Positions 28,384 through 40,530 of a DNA stretch of 64,000 bases are shown piece after piece. The notes beneath the pieces were generated by a model. That model was not told where the DNA came from, ran no database searches, and saw only the letters and a program-made list of their open reading frames with translations. The translations under genes and the position numbers were made by a program. The first letter of the stretch is position 1; each line of letters starts with the position of its first letter. This DNA comes from Yponomeuta sedellus (taxonomy: Eukaryota; Arthropoda; Insecta; Lepidoptera; Yponomeutidae): the NCBI GenBank assembly GCA_934045075.1, contig OW203726.1, positions 15,563,988 to 15,627,987 of the forward strand, in the 5' to 3' direction.

Positions 28384-28988
28384 CGCCACCTATTCCGATT
28401 ACTGGCCATCACAATTCCCGGGGTGCACAACATTTCTATCAATGAAATAACTTAAAATGTGAAGCAATACACTTCAAAATATAGACCGACACAGTACACA
28501 TTACTATTTTCACAAAAACCTAGTTCAATTTAGGGAAGTAGTGCGCGGCACATTGGATGGTAGAGTTTTATCTCATCCGTCCGGCTTGCACAAATCGTTC
28601 GGAGATTGCTATCTACCGACTCCTTTGTCAGCCCCTTTAGCTCATACTGCTTCATTGTGAGCGTTTTCTTTACCGAACTATTTGTTGCAATGAACATATT
28701 GGACGGGCGCTTAAGGCTGCTCTTGCGTTAGGCATTATTCTCACTGGCACACTCTAATTCATTTGTTTTAAAAGAATACGTTTGCCAAATGTGGTCTGTC
28801 ACTAAAATGGCACTATAAAATGAATGTTTAAACATATATTTTTTTTATAAGTTGAGTTATTGATACTAAAGAATGACTTAAGAATGGCAAAGTTTTTGTT
28901 ACTAATTATATCAGACCACGATATATCTGAAATTTTCTTGATTTTCTTTCTTAGCAGGTAAACGCAGCTTTAAATACAGTCAAAAGTT

Positions 28989-29059
28989 TATGAGCGAGCA
29001 TTTTACAACAACTTTCTAGCATTTTAATTTATTTAAAAATGCTAGAAAGTATGAGCGAG
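28989..29059. repeat. hairpin flanked by 10-bp direct repeats
   Basis: Arms ACTTTCTAGCATTTT (29011-29025) and its exact complement (29036-29050). The direct repeat TATGAGCGAG is at 28989-28998 and 29050-29059. Confidence 0.75.
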
Positions 29060-29159
29060 TGTGTTAGATATAAAAGCAATCTTAAATTAGCGAATATAAA
29101 GTGTACACCGTACTTGACGCAATAGATAGTCCTAACATAAAACATAATGCGATAAATTA

Positions 29160-29265
29160 TCGTCAGGAAACCTGAAGGTTTTCAACTACTTCTCTCTCTC
29201 TCTCTGTATCTCTCTCTAACAGAAGACTTGTACCCTGCAATGAGACGGATATAACCTACATAAAA
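29160..29265 (+). repeat. SINE 3' end with TC-rich run
   Basis: AGGAAACCTGAAGG, then a CTCTCT run, then AACAGAAGACTTGTACCCTG; the same arrangement ends the SINEs at 40230-40460 and 54555-54840. Confidence 0.5.
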
Positions 29266-29659
29266 ACATGTAGGTCAAAACAAAACCGAAGCCCTATATC
29301 TCTACAGAATATTATCTTGTTTCTTTTCTGAATATTTTGTCGAAGGTAAATTAATTAACCTTGGCCATTCTCGTCGATCGTGAGGGAAATTGAAATGATA
29401 GTAGGTAACTGCTGTTTTGATCAACGACATAAAAGTGAGATGTTGTTTTGGATATTATTTAACTAAAGATATTGATTTAGTTAAGTACTGGATTCGATAA
29501 CATCTCTTTTTTGCACACCATACATTATAAAAGTATTTACGTTAATGTACAATGTTATTGCTTAAGTCTGTTATGTAACTCTTGGTGTTCGTATAATAAA
29601 GAATTTTAGGTCCGTCTATTTATCTACATTCAACTTCTGGTATCTACCTGATTACATTA

Positions 29660-29720
29660 GAACATTATTTATTACACAATAAGCATATTTGTACAAAGGC
29701 GAGCTTAATACTAATGAGGT
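29660..29720 (-). repeat. LINE 3' UTR fragment (AAGGCGAGCTTAAT family)
   Basis: TGTACAAAGGCGAGCTTAAT also occurs at 46811-46830, and a longer related copy is at 58300-58500 (minus). Minus-strand AATAAAG signals suggest the 3' end of a LINE. Confidence 0.4.
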
Positions 29721-29894
29721 GTTTATTCCAGCTTACCTTGGGTGATGATGTCGGCGATTCCATATTACTTCTGCGACGATGGGCGCAGATGTGGCTCGCG
29801 AAACCCAGTTTGTTTTTGAAAGTCCGATTGCAACGACCACAGTATATTTCGCCACGATCGTTGTAGGTGTATGTGTAAATAGGTTTAACATAAT

Positions 29895-30092
29895 ACTTTA
29901 CACAAGCACATACATTGCTTTTGACCCCACACTAGGATACCCTGTGTCGTGGGAACCAGAAACAACGACGTCACAAACATGTAAACATCCAAGACCGGGG
30001 GTTTTTTTGTCCCCAACCAGCATTCGAACCCGGGACGTCTTGCATGCTAGGCAGATGCGCTACCGCTACGCCACAGACGTTTCGGTAGAGCT
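29895..30092 (-). repeat. tRNA-derived SINE, third family
   Basis: Read on minus: GGCGTAGCGGTAGCGCATCT (A-box part), CGGGTTCGAATGC (B box), then a body ending GCAATGTATGTGCTTGTG. Other copies are at 34085-34285 and 61205-61390. The 120-codon frame at 29779-30141 crosses this SINE and is not a gene. Confidence 0.65.
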
Positions 30093-30219
30093 TTGCGCTG
30101 TTGACAGTTGGAGTCCAAAGTCGCGAGACAAGCTTTCTTAAACCCTTCCTCTTGGTCTAGCACTACATAACGCCATAGGCTACGCGTCCGTGCGATATCT
30201 TCCCAACTCTATCTATAAG

Positions 30220-30784
30220 GGTATCTACTTACCCTTAGTGAATACCAGCGTGAGTTTATGCATTGTATACATAGAGTTGTGTTGGGCACTACGTTATGTA
30301 CGTACAATTGCCGTCATTTTTAAAACCTAAAATTTAGTTTTCATCTTTTACTCATGAATGTGGTTAATATATTGTAATGTTACTTGTTTACTAGAGAACG
30401 TGCCCCAGAATTTATATGTGCACCTACTTCATTAAAAGATGAAAAATACTAATCATCATAGACATTGATGCGAGTGTCAGGTTTGTCCTAAATTCTAATT
30501 GTTAAAATCCAATAGGAAAGTCCATAATCCATAAACTTTTGCTTAATAAAAGTTTTCCTAATTACACTGATACTGTAGGAATACATTTGTCTAATTAAAG
30601 AAAACTAAATAAGGACAACCGCTTCAAACTTATTATAAAACTTTTCATTATTACATAAAACTATCTTACATTGTATATAGTTAAACGGTCATTAAATCCT
30701 ATTTAATCTGCTAATGTTATAAATGTAGGTATCTACTTACCCTTAGTGAATACCAGCGTGAGTTTATGCATTGTATACATAGAG
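30220..30784. repeat. 57-bp perfect direct repeats, 508 bp apart
   Basis: 30220-30276 and 30728-30784 are identical, beginning GGTATCTACTTACCCTTAGT and ending TATACATAGAG. The sequence between shows no element I recognise. Confidence 0.8.
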
Positions 30785-33410
30785 ATTCAGGTTCTTATCA
30801 GAAATGGTCTTTGTTAAATGATTAAAAGATGTCTTTGCGCTTTGATAAAATGAATTAGATTGAAAGTTTCTATTGTACAATAAATAGACAGATTCGGTAT
30901 CCTCACAAGACCTGTTTAACTTTCAAACAAATCGTGAATCTGTCTTAGAAGTTGATTAATGACATTCTTGATTCTCAACGTTAAATTGCTTTTGTCTTCT
31001 TATTTTAATTATAACTTCTTAATTAATTGAATTACTGCGGACGTATTGACCTAAGGCCAAATAAGAATATGCACTACCTAAAAGTTTCTTCATCTCCAGA
31101 ATATTTGTTTTACTTTTCAACTTTTGTAGATCTTAATTGAGTATTTAAGTCGACGACGAAGACTTATCACCAGTTTTTTACTAACAAGATACCAATAACA
31201 CTCTGAAAAGTAGTCTAAAAAAGTAAGTACTATCATAAATTAAAATCTTTTTTACTTAATCATACATCGGTAGTTGGCTGTCCAAAAGGATATAGAGTAA
31301 TTTGAGGTGTGTCGAAAAATCAACTAGGTATCTACACTGTTTTGAACGCACTTTTTTTTACTTACAGAAGGAATAGGATTTAATACTGGGATTTAGGCCA
31401 AGTGTTACCGTATCGCTCTATTAATGTTGGATCAAACCCTCTATTTTCGTATAGATCCGAGGATTTACGCCCTGTACATTTTAATCAAAGTGTGGGAGTC
31501 ACAAATTGCTACCAACAACAGGTTCTGGAATTTCGGAACTAATTCTTTCCGTATTTTTGTAAACAATCAAGGGAATTATTTAGGTGGCTATAGGTTGAAG
31601 AAGAAGGAGGGAATTACTTAAGTGTTATGTAATCCGACCTAATGTTGAGACAGAGTACGAAATTATCCTTCTTAATTATTATCCCTGACAATAGAATGGG
31701 GCTTAGCGGGAAAGTAGTCGTAGTTAGGACTCAATCCCAACAAAATACTTGGCGTAGAGTTGCGACGGTCGCTCAAATCCCCGTGAATGAGGATCAAAGT
31801 CCTCGAAACTGCTTATTCCAAAAGTCTTTTGTAATCCCGCGTAATGAATAGGCTAAATATTTCATACGCTCACGGGGATCCGCGCTAATTGCCTTCATAA
31901 CGAATTTGAGGCGGCTTTGCACGCTTAGCCACGCATTTTGCCGAAACGTCACCTTTGTGTGTGTGTACGTGGGCCATTAGTGGAGGCGAAACGTGGAAAG
32001 TAATTGAGAAATAACTTAAAAAGGCAGGAGCACTGTGGCGTTCAATTAAGGCTATATCAGTCACGTTAGGCCACATGACAGATTGCCTTTTCAGCCACAA
32101 CCCGGTCAGAAGAAGAAATGTAAAGATGATGATTTGATTTTACGGGTCTCATCGCGACTCAGTTTACGCGTGACTACGGCTACTGCATTGGTGCCAATAC
32201 GTTGCGCATTATGTAAATTAAGGTTACCTGAAAAAATATCGTGATTAGACCCGTATATGTTTAAGCCACATGTGGCTATGTTGTAACGATACTTCTTTAG
32301 TAGCTGGCTGGCGTAGTCATCTAGGCATAGCTTAAATTATTAGAAGAATATGGTGTCAGTCGTGTTGAGACTCTTAGCTAGGCTAGGGTTTAGATATAAA
32401 AAAGATAATAAAAAGAAAGATATTATTGCTAATTCTGCTTTTTAAAAACTAAAAACGTATACCAAACTTATGGTTATATGGTGTAATAAATTGTAGTGAT
32501 CTGCTTTGTACACCAAAAACAAAAAAAAACATCTGAAAAAAGACTTTAAATTAAAATATAATTACGTGCGCGATTGCCATAGAAACAACAAACACATTAA
32601 GTCTCCGCTATCGTTTACCGACATATCAGCAAAGCTCAGTTTGCATGTTCATATTTCATCGCGCCCACGAAGAATTTCGGCGTTTAATACCAGGTATGGT
32701 AAAGGTATTAATTTTAGATTAAATCGTCACGTTGCACAGGCATGAAGTGTGATAAACCCATATTTGTCCTATATCTGTCAATGTTTGAACTAAAACTTTT
32801 GTAAGTAGGTACTACGCATTATTGTATTGTCACCGGTCAAACTTACTATACTTTTTTATCGGAAGAGAACGACCAAGTTTCGCTCTGATTCGCATTTGTT
32901 TTTGTTATCGCATTTGCCAACTGCAAACGATTGTGCACCCTATTTGCATGTTTTATCGTGTAGTGAAGTTTAATACTTGTATGCAACACTCGTCACGTAG
33001 AGGACGGCGAATGCTACTCTGCCGCAACACGGTGTTAACTAGCGCGGAGGGTAGTACAAGTCTTCTTTCTGCTGTTACTAAAATTGTTTATTTTATCCAA
33101 CTACCTACATACAAATATTGTTGTTTTAACAGCTTTGTACAGATGCTTATGACAATAAAGTTTATGATTATGATTTTTGAAATCTAGTTATGTTATACAA
33201 TCGGCGGTCTTATCGCTTAGAGCGAAAGTACCTAGAAAATAGTCTTTGGTGCTTAAATCATACTATCGAGTAAAACTTTGTGAAGTCATATGAATATTAG
33301 TTACTAAACTGATTTCCATAAAACTTGGTGTGCAGATAGACAAAGATCAGACTCGAGACTGGGCACTTGATATCAAATGTATCTGTACTAATCTGGCCAC
33401 CAGCTAGCAT
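30785..33410. other. no gene recognised
   Basis: AT-rich intergenic or intronic DNA. Near 32845-32890 is a short TCGGAAGAG.(A/C)CGACCA block that also appears at 22080 and 56177, a repeat of unknown type. Open frames up to 121 codons lack motifs. Confidence 0.4.
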
Positions 33411-33416
33411 ATCATA

Positions 33417-33965
33417 TGTTATCGAACGATGTCCGGACCTAGCCTACGTCACACCAATCACACGTCGCGTAACAATTGATTGTAAAGAGATGCGATTATC
33501 GTAATAATGTTGTCGTGTATTTATAATTTCATAATTTTAAGAATATTTATTATCTTATATTTGATTAATTGTTTATTTCAGTTAAGTTTCATTATTTGGG
33601 CGCCAGCGAAAGTGGCGCCATCTCAAATTATATTCTCTTTAATATAGTTTCGTAAATAATGATAAAGTAATGTAATTAATGATTTATTAAATCTACTATA
33701 TAAATTTAATTAGCCTCCATACAGCTTGAAGTAATGTTCTACGTTGAATTAGTTTAATTTAAAGTATCTTCAATTCTCATAGCTTCCTGTTTTGAATTGT
33801 TCACGGCTTTTCAACTCTATTTAAGCGACGGGCATGCCGTCGCCAGCACCATTGTAAACCTTGCTACTAACTATACCACTGGTACAGCGGAAGCTCTGCC
33901 CGAAAATACACCGAAGCACCTACACCAGCGTTTTACTCCGACCATCTCCAATTCCTGTTATACAT
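33417..33965 (+). repeat. possible solo LTR
   Basis: Begins TGTTATCGAACGATGTCC. It has a promoter-like CTCTATTTAAGCGACGGGC followed by a GC-richer stretch and ends near TGTTATACA. These are LTR-like features, but no second copy exists in the window and the flanking CATA/CATA match is ambiguous. Confidence 0.25.
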
Positions 33966-34082
33966 AGTAATATCAAAATTTTAATATTTAATTTAGTTAG
34001 ATTTGGGCAGAACGCCGTTATAAATTTAATTATAGCCGGCAAGTCGGTAAGCCACATTGAAACTGTGCTACCACAATTAAGC

Positions 34083-34287
34083 AAAAATAAACAAACATTT
34101 ACATACAGGCACATACATTGCTTTTGGTCCCACACTAGGATACCCCATGCGGTGGAACCAGAAACAACGACATGACAAACATGTGAACATCCAATGCCTG
34201 GGGCTCTTATCTCCAGCCGGGGTTCGAATTCGGGACCTCTTGCATGGTAAGCAGATGTGCTACCGCTGCGCCATAAAGGTTGTCTGT
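34083..34287 (-). repeat. tRNA-derived SINE, third family
   Basis: Minus strand: ATGGCGCAGCGGTAGCACAT head, CCCGAATTCGAACCCCGGC at the B box, same body and end as 29895-30092. Confidence 0.7.
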
Positions 34288-34728
34288 AACTATGTACTTT
34301 CGTAACGTTTTGTGGATTAATAGCGCACAAGATTTTTTTTAAGTACATATTTTGCAAAAAGCTTTTTGACGATACTTCGTCAAACACCTAAAAGGAGAAG
34401 TGAATAGAAATAAAAAAACATTAAAATTAAATTTAAAAGCTTCACCAAGTACGGTTCGTGGTTGTAAATAGGTTGTGCATAATTGTGAAAGAAACAGAAT
34501 TTAATCAACGATTTTTAATTAGTTGGAGTTCCCGATGTTTCTGCACCACTGCCTGCAACGCGGCTATCGGGGACAGTCTACTTGCGACCATGTACCTACA
34601 AATACAGGAATTAAAATAACCAAAACACTGACGAACAAGACGACTGCTGAGCAAGCTGGCGCGACCAACCTTTAAGAATGTAGCTCAATGCGAGCTTCAG
34701 TCGGGTTATCGGTTATATTCTTATTTAT

Positions 34729-34965
34729 GCATACATACATACATACATACATACATACATACATACATACATACATACATACATACATACATACATACAT
34801 ACATACATACATACATACATACATACATACATACATACATACATACATACATACATACATACATACACCAGGGACCAGGAAGGGAGACCAGGGACTGCCA
34901 CTGGTCACAATCCTGACAGATCACCTTCGCTTCATCAACGTTCATGAGTCGTTGCATGCACGCAC
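34729..34965 (-). repeat. LINE 3' end with 138-bp (TATG)n tail
   Basis: (CATA)n at 34729-34867, then, reversed, the LINE end CTTCATCAACGTTCATGAG at about 34930-34948 and CATGCACGCACGCCGGGTTC. Same LINE family as 7743-8355 in the opposite orientation. The 65- to 102-codon frames here translate the microsatellite. Confidence 0.85.
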
Positions 34966-35127
34966 GCCGGGTTCTTATTTATGTTGGTCTTTTTAGTGAA
35001 TTTTATTTCTTTTTTGTTGTATTTATGCTGATTCCATGGCCTACGACACTTTTGCAAACGCGACGAATCGGCTCTTGTTTATCAAAATCTGATCATAGAT
35101 TAAGAAGTTGTAAGAGAGAACATAGAA

Positions 35128-35322
35128 ATGGACATATTTAGAAACAGAGGGCGCCACCGGATTTCTACAAATGACCTGAGTCTGGATGTATTTCCGTTTC
35201 CACAATATTCTTGCGTTGCAAAGAATATCCTAGGTCAGTCCAAGAAAATTAGTGTGTTTCGTGAAAGTTATTTACAAAATGAAGTAAGACGCAAACTTTT
35301 TATCCTGTCCTCATGCGTATGA
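35128..35322 (+). pseudogene. possible Ig-domain exon or relic
   Basis: The plus frame contains LSLDVFPFPQYSCVAKNILG followed by QSKKISVFRE. Y.C.A.N..G.S is the F-G strand signature of I-set Ig domains in insect neural adhesion proteins (lachesin, DIP and amalgam types). A GTAAGA donor at 35284 ends the frame after NE. The spacing before the Tyr is three residues short of the usual L.I..V...D.G.Y.C and no acceptor lies close upstream, so it may be decayed. Not joined to beat. Confidence 0.35.
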
Positions 35323-37400
35323 AGTCACGGACTCCGCTACCCTTACAGGGCCCTTACAGAGTGTGTTTCTTGCCTGCCCATATTAATGGCACTGTCGGCA
35401 ATCTCAGGCGATATCTAAATAATTTATGACCGCGGCAGGTGTCGCGCTGAAGACGAATTTACATAGCGGATAATGAGAGGCGCTGGGCACTACATAATTT
35501 ATAACCAAGTGTATTTCACTGCCGGCGACTTATAAATGCTGACGGCCCCGTGTGGTGAGCTGACAGCCAACTTATGTAAACGGCTTGAATATCCTGAAAT
35601 GCCAGTTTTATTCCGCCGGAACGGTAAAACGTAAATGATGAAATTCCGTATGAGGCCGGCATTGGCGTAGCTACATTGATGAGTCCGCTACGGTTATGCG
35701 CTACAGCGGAGTGCTACGAAATAACTACGGTTTCGTAGCACCGCTGTGCGGTCGAGTAGCAATGAAAAATAAAGGTCAGAATTTGAGCGGACAGTGTTGA
35801 AAGATTGGTAGTATAGTTCCGACAGTATTTTGAGGATCCTGACACTAGTATCTTCGCGAGTCTTGCGTTTAATGACGCTCACATATTACGATTTCATAGT
35901 ACACTAAAGTTGTGGAATTCTGACATTTTAGCGTGGCAAAATGCGCGCCGTCATGTCACTTGTGCAGACGTACTTTTGAAGCTTATTTGGCTACATTGCT
36001 ATAGGAACCGTTTATTTCTTAATTTAGCCAAAATAGTCCTTAGCTTTCCAATGCACTCTGAATTTTTAATAAATATCAATAAGTAAAATGCTAAGTCGAT
36101 ACAACACAATATTTACATATTGCTTTACAAATTTAATCTAATAATGTCTAGATAATTAATTAATTTTGTTGGTGGCAATAAAAATCTTTTTACTTTACTT
36201 AAATTTCCAGCAATTGTGTATCTGAAACGATATTAAATATTTTATACATAAATCTGATTTTTATTTTTGAAACCAATATACCTAATCATTGTTAAGTTCT
36301 AAAAGATATGACAATAAAATACCCATGCAACTAATCGATAAAAAAATCCAAGATAATTAAAATCGATAAACAAAGAATCGAATCGGTGACTGCATAGAAC
36401 GGCACTAAATCGAGCTGTCCAAACTTAAATAAACGGTCAAACTGATACACGTTTTAATGTAACATTATGTGTCAGTTAGGTCGACATATTTCATTTATTT
36501 TTCTTAAACTAAATTATACCCAGATAGGTATAATTTAGTTTAAGAAAAGGCCTTGACTGAAAATCGGCAACTAGTTGCATATTGGTGTACATTAGTTACA
36601 AGCCGAGGCACAGACCTTTTTGTCTTCATTTGTTATTTATAAGCTGTTAAATAATAGTCTCTTTAAACTGTCATTAATGCCTCTAGTATAATTGATTGTT
36701 GTGTCTTATTTCGCTTGAAGACAAATAAATATATTCTATTCTATTATATTCTTTTATGCAATATTGATAATAACTATAGTGTTTACTAGTTCCATGTTTT
36801 AAAAACGCATATTAGATAACCAGATATGCGTTCCAATTTTTTGGATAGTCAAGTACGTGAGTGTTTAGCTCGTTTTGAGGCTAAATTAGTTAAGAGTCAC
36901 TAAAGAACTCTACAGTAGCAAAGAGGAAGTGAATGTTTAGGAAGTATTCTCGCCTCCCGGACGGCACAAGTATTGACTATATGTATAATAGTCCATTTAT
37001 CCTTACTCGTCAAATTTAGTAAACAAGATTCTAACCTCAGAACTGACATTTGATGCCAAAAGAACTTTGTTTTTAAAATTGATAGCGGGCTATCTAAATT
37101 TGTAACTACAGGTAACTACATTTATGGAATTATGGCATTTTTCGATAAAAATATTATACTTCACCTGTAGAATATTGTTTACTTGAATAGATAAGTAAGG
37201 ATAAATAAACTGTAGTTAACACGTGTTAAGTAATTTAGTGTGAAACCAAATACTTGATTTTTAAGTTTTCAGGCGGTCACAAGCAATCGGCTTAAGTACC
37301 TTCGCAATTAAAATACAAAGACACGCCAACCAAGGTACTATACGGGAGGCGAGGCTGCTATACAGAAAAAGACTCGATTTTATTTAACTTGCTTACTTTA
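35323..37400. other. no gene recognised; one hairpin at 36499-36548
   Basis: AT-rich. Short AATAAAA-type stretches occur but no ORF of note. Confidence 0.4.
36499..36548. repeat. perfect 22-bp inverted repeat, 6-base loop
   Basis: Arms 36499-36520 and 36527-36548 (core TTAAACTAAATTATACC) around CAGATA. AT-rich hairpin of unknown role. Confidence 0.85.
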
Positions 37401-37419
37401 TGTTTTCCAGTCTTCGTTA

Positions 37420-37540
37420 ACAACCCTTTTATGTCCCCACTGCTGGGGCACGAGTCTCTTCCTGCATCGCAGGAAGGATGCAGGAAGGTTAGGCCATACT
37501 CCACGGGGGCCCATTCCGGGTTGTTGGTTGGTGGTCCAGT
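37420..37540 (-). repeat. 5S-type SINE 3' part
   Basis: TATGTCCCCACTGCTGGGGC and TCTTCCTGCATCGCAGGAAG, with a partial 12-base repeat of GGATGCAGGAAG, then GGCCATACTCCAC on plus. Confidence 0.7.
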
Positions 37541-38690
37541 CTTATCTATAAAAAATACCACTTCAGCACTCTTGATACTGAGTTAAAGCTGGTTTATAAC
37601 AGGATTTCTCAGAAAGTAGAATGGTTTCGTGGGATATACCTGCTTTTTATAAATAATAGTGTTAATCACTTGCGAGAGTAAAGAGTGTGACTATTTTTAT
37701 TAGTGAATCAATTAGTGACTATTTCAAGTAGGTTTTATTTTAAAATTTAGTTAATACTTAACACGAGTTAAATACGCATTAAGAAGGACTTAAATATTCT
37801 CTTCGTGGATGTTCATTATAATATATTCACATAAGACCAACACGAGACAGTAGAACAGTGCGCTTTATATTCCCACATTATCACTTTCGCTGGCAGGCTC
37901 ACGCGTCGTCTCAGCTCAGATTAACCGCGTTTTCTCATTTCGGCCTAACGCAGGATTCCCGTTTAATAGGAGAGATAAGTACACTACTGCCGCGACTATC
38001 GCACGCGTGTAGGTTCGGCGATGTTGACATAAGAAAACCCATTACCGCGGCGTATGAGATTTACGGCTGTTTGCCGCACTCGTGAGCAATCCACGGCTCG
38101 TCGCTTACAACTCGCGGCGGCCTTTTTAATTAAAAAACTTCGCTATCACGTGATCATTTCACCGATTCCCACACTTTTAGGCGGGACTTTTTTATTGGCC
38201 GTTCCCGGGCTGCTGTTAATGAGTCGAGTTAGGCGAGTCAGCTAATTTGAAGACGTGTTTACTGTGTGACATAAACAGAGCTTTTACGAGACACTGCCCG
38301 CCATCGGAGAGTGAAACGGAGCGTTACTGCCTTTAATTAGTACAAAAAAAACCATAAACCTATTTCGTTTTAGTTTAACTGTATTATGAAATTTTGCTTG
38401 GTGCTGTTATTGCGCTGTTTGTTTGAAGTTGGCTCAATAGAACGTAATTATATATATTGCTGTGGCTTGTGGCAGCCTTGAAAGGCCATTGTATTCACAT
38501 TTTCAGTGACAAAAGATCGCATTCAAATATCTCTTTGTTTTATTCAAAAGATAATTGTCTTTATTTCAACAAGAGTGCTTGATTAAATAGCAAATTTACT
38601 ACGATAAACATTAAAGGCTCAATGTCAAAGCTGAATTTAGTTTAAGTAGAAGTATTTACGGTTATTATCTTCGACAAATATAGGTATGTT
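37541..38690. other. no gene recognised
   Basis: Somewhat GC-richer at 37900-38250, with 63- to 75-codon frames but no motif. Confidence 0.35.
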
Positions 38691-38696
38691 TGATAA

Positions 38697-39020
38697 GGAG
38701 CAATGGTAGCGCAGAGGTGATCGGCGGCCTCACACTCGGGAGGTTGTGGGTTCGTCAGAGATATGTACATACCTTAATGCTCGCTATGGGTGTCAACAGC
38801 AGGTGAACCTTTACATTTTGGTTACAAAATTATCCGTTATGTGCCTGAGTAGTGTGCAAGCATGTAAAGGTCGATGTGCCGTCTACTGTAAAATAATAAT
38901 ATAATTAATAATAATATAATTAATATTATATGGTTACACAGTGGTTAAAACAATTTACTCGTAAGCGAGAGACCCAGGTTCGATTCCCAATGCGGGCATG
39001 TAACAGTGGCTTTGTTTTGA
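38697..39020 (+). repeat. two tRNA-derived SINE heads in tandem
   Basis: First head: CAATGGTAGCGCAGAGGTG, CCTCACACTCGGGAGGTTGT, with the B box broken at GGGTTCGTCAG. Second head: from about 38935, TACTCGTAAGCGAGAGACCC and GGTTCGATTCCCAATGCGGG, the same family as 19863. Confidence 0.5.
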
Positions 39021-39193
39021 AAGTTAGAAAGAAAGAAAAGAAGAAAGAAACACATTTATTACAGCAACAGTTACACAAAACATTAGACATACTGCCTATT
39101 TAATACATTGCGAAGCACTTAACAAAGTACTTAACGAAACATTTACAAACAATGATTACAAGTTACCTACATTTGTTAAGTTAAAGCAGCAAT

Positions 39194-39565
39194 TATATAT
39201 TAAACGGGTCAAATCGCGATTATTTATTAGGTAAAACGTAATTACCTTATTTCCCGACGTTTCGGCAGCGTTACAGTTGCCGTGGTCTCGGGCAGACTGA
39301 AGTGGCGAGTACAGTCAATTATTGTGAGTAGTCACTATTAATTTTTCGCAGCTGGCCGACACACAACACTCACTACGTCAACGGACCGATCCGGTGATAA
39401 GGCGCGTGACTTGTAATTACTTATACTTAGCACTGGATTCCACGTACTTAAAAGCTTGAAACCATCCTCTCTGTTGAAATTCTGGTGTTTTGAAACGTCG
39501 GGAAATAAGGTAATTAGGTACGTTTTACCTAATAAATACTCGCAATTTGACCCGTTTAATATATA
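39194..39565. mobile_element. foldback MITE, about 70-bp terminal inverted repeats
   Basis: 39194-39263 pairs with 39492-39565: TTAAACGGGTCAAAT at the ends, TTATTAGGTAAAACGTA, then CCTTATTTCCCGACGTTTC. The interior is GC-richer. Related to 21578-21768. Confidence 0.8.
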
Positions 39566-39769
39566 ACTATGTATGAGAATCGCAATCATTAAGAAATACT
39601 ATAGTAGAAATTGTAACAGCAGGTCGAGATGGCAAAGAAAATAGAAGCTCGCAGATAGCGGTTATCTTTTATTCGGTCAACCCAACCATTTACTAAGAAG
39701 GTATTTCGTTCATTTCCTCGCTTTCATATTATCCCTCCACAGTGGTGAAAACTGAAAACTAATACTTAC

Positions 39770-39882
39770 TGGCACGGATAGCCAGAGGTCGCGGATTCGA
39801 ATCCCGGCATGGGTGAAATTTTTAGCCTCTAAACAGGTTTTTAAAATTGTTCTTAGCACGGGTTAGTGCATTAAAAGAATAT
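39770..39882 (+). repeat. tRNA-derived SINE, 5'-truncated, complete tail
   Basis: CTGGCACGGATAGCCAGAGG, GGATTCGAATCCCGGC, then the tail TTAGCACGGGTTAGTGCATT. Confidence 0.7.
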
Positions 39883-39954
39883 AACTGAAAACTATCAATC
39901 AACGGAAACATTCAAACCTATCCTAATAGAAGTAATTGTTGATAAATAATTTAT

Positions 39955-40136
39955 GATCGACCAAATAGGGGATGTATAAGCAAAGGGAAAGATAAAAAGT
40001 ACCCGGAACCGCCGTGCGTGCATGCAACGAGTTATGAACGTTGATGAAACGAGGGTGAAGGATCGTGGCAAGTGGCAGTCCCTGGTCTCTGCTTACCCAT
40101 CTGGGATACAGGCGTAAGGTTATGTATGTATGGATG
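39955..40136 (+). repeat. LINE 3' end, (TATG)n tail family
   Basis: GATCGACCAAATAGGGGATG to GGTTATGTATGTATGG, matching the last 180 bases of 7743-8355. Confidence 0.75.
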
Positions 40137-40229
40137 TAATTTATGAATTAATATGATAAATCATAATTAACTAAAGCCATAAATTTATATTGATTGAATA
40201 AACAACTATTTACTCCTATGCTAGATGTT

Positions 40230-40530
40230 TTATTTAAAAGTACGTATGTTGTGGTGACGACAGGAACCGGAACTTATTACACAATACCACAAGCAAACTT
40301 TGAAGGAAAACATCGCAAGGTAACCTGAGTGACAGATGAATTTAAATACCTCAGCACCTAAAACTCCTATCCGAGGTGGGCACGCGTGGTAATTAAGCCC
40401 ACTCTCTCTCTCTCTCTCTCTCTGACAGAAGGCCTGTGGCGGGCAGCGGAATGTTAATAGGCTTCAATTTTAACAATAAAATCGTACAATGCGGCGAACT
40501 TAATGCCATAAGCATTTTCTACCAGTCAAC
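40230..40530 (+). repeat. SINE body and TC-rich end, plus LINE UTR scrap
   Basis: GAAGGAAAACATCGCAAGG, GGTAATTAAGCCCACTCTCT, (CT)n at about 40403-40423, GACAGAAGGCCTGTG. A GGCGAACTTAATGCC block follows at 40492. Confidence 0.6.

Noticed and set aside
29779..30141. 120-codon open frame
   Set aside because: Its second half is a reversed tRNA-derived SINE; the first half has no motif.
34672..34996. Three open frames of 78-102 codons rich in repeated CMYV or IHTY
   Set aside because: They are translations of the (CATA)n microsatellite.
37858..38245. Overlapping 63-75-codon frames in a GC-richer stretch
   Set aside because: No motif, and the frames overlap each other; compositional effect is enough to explain them.
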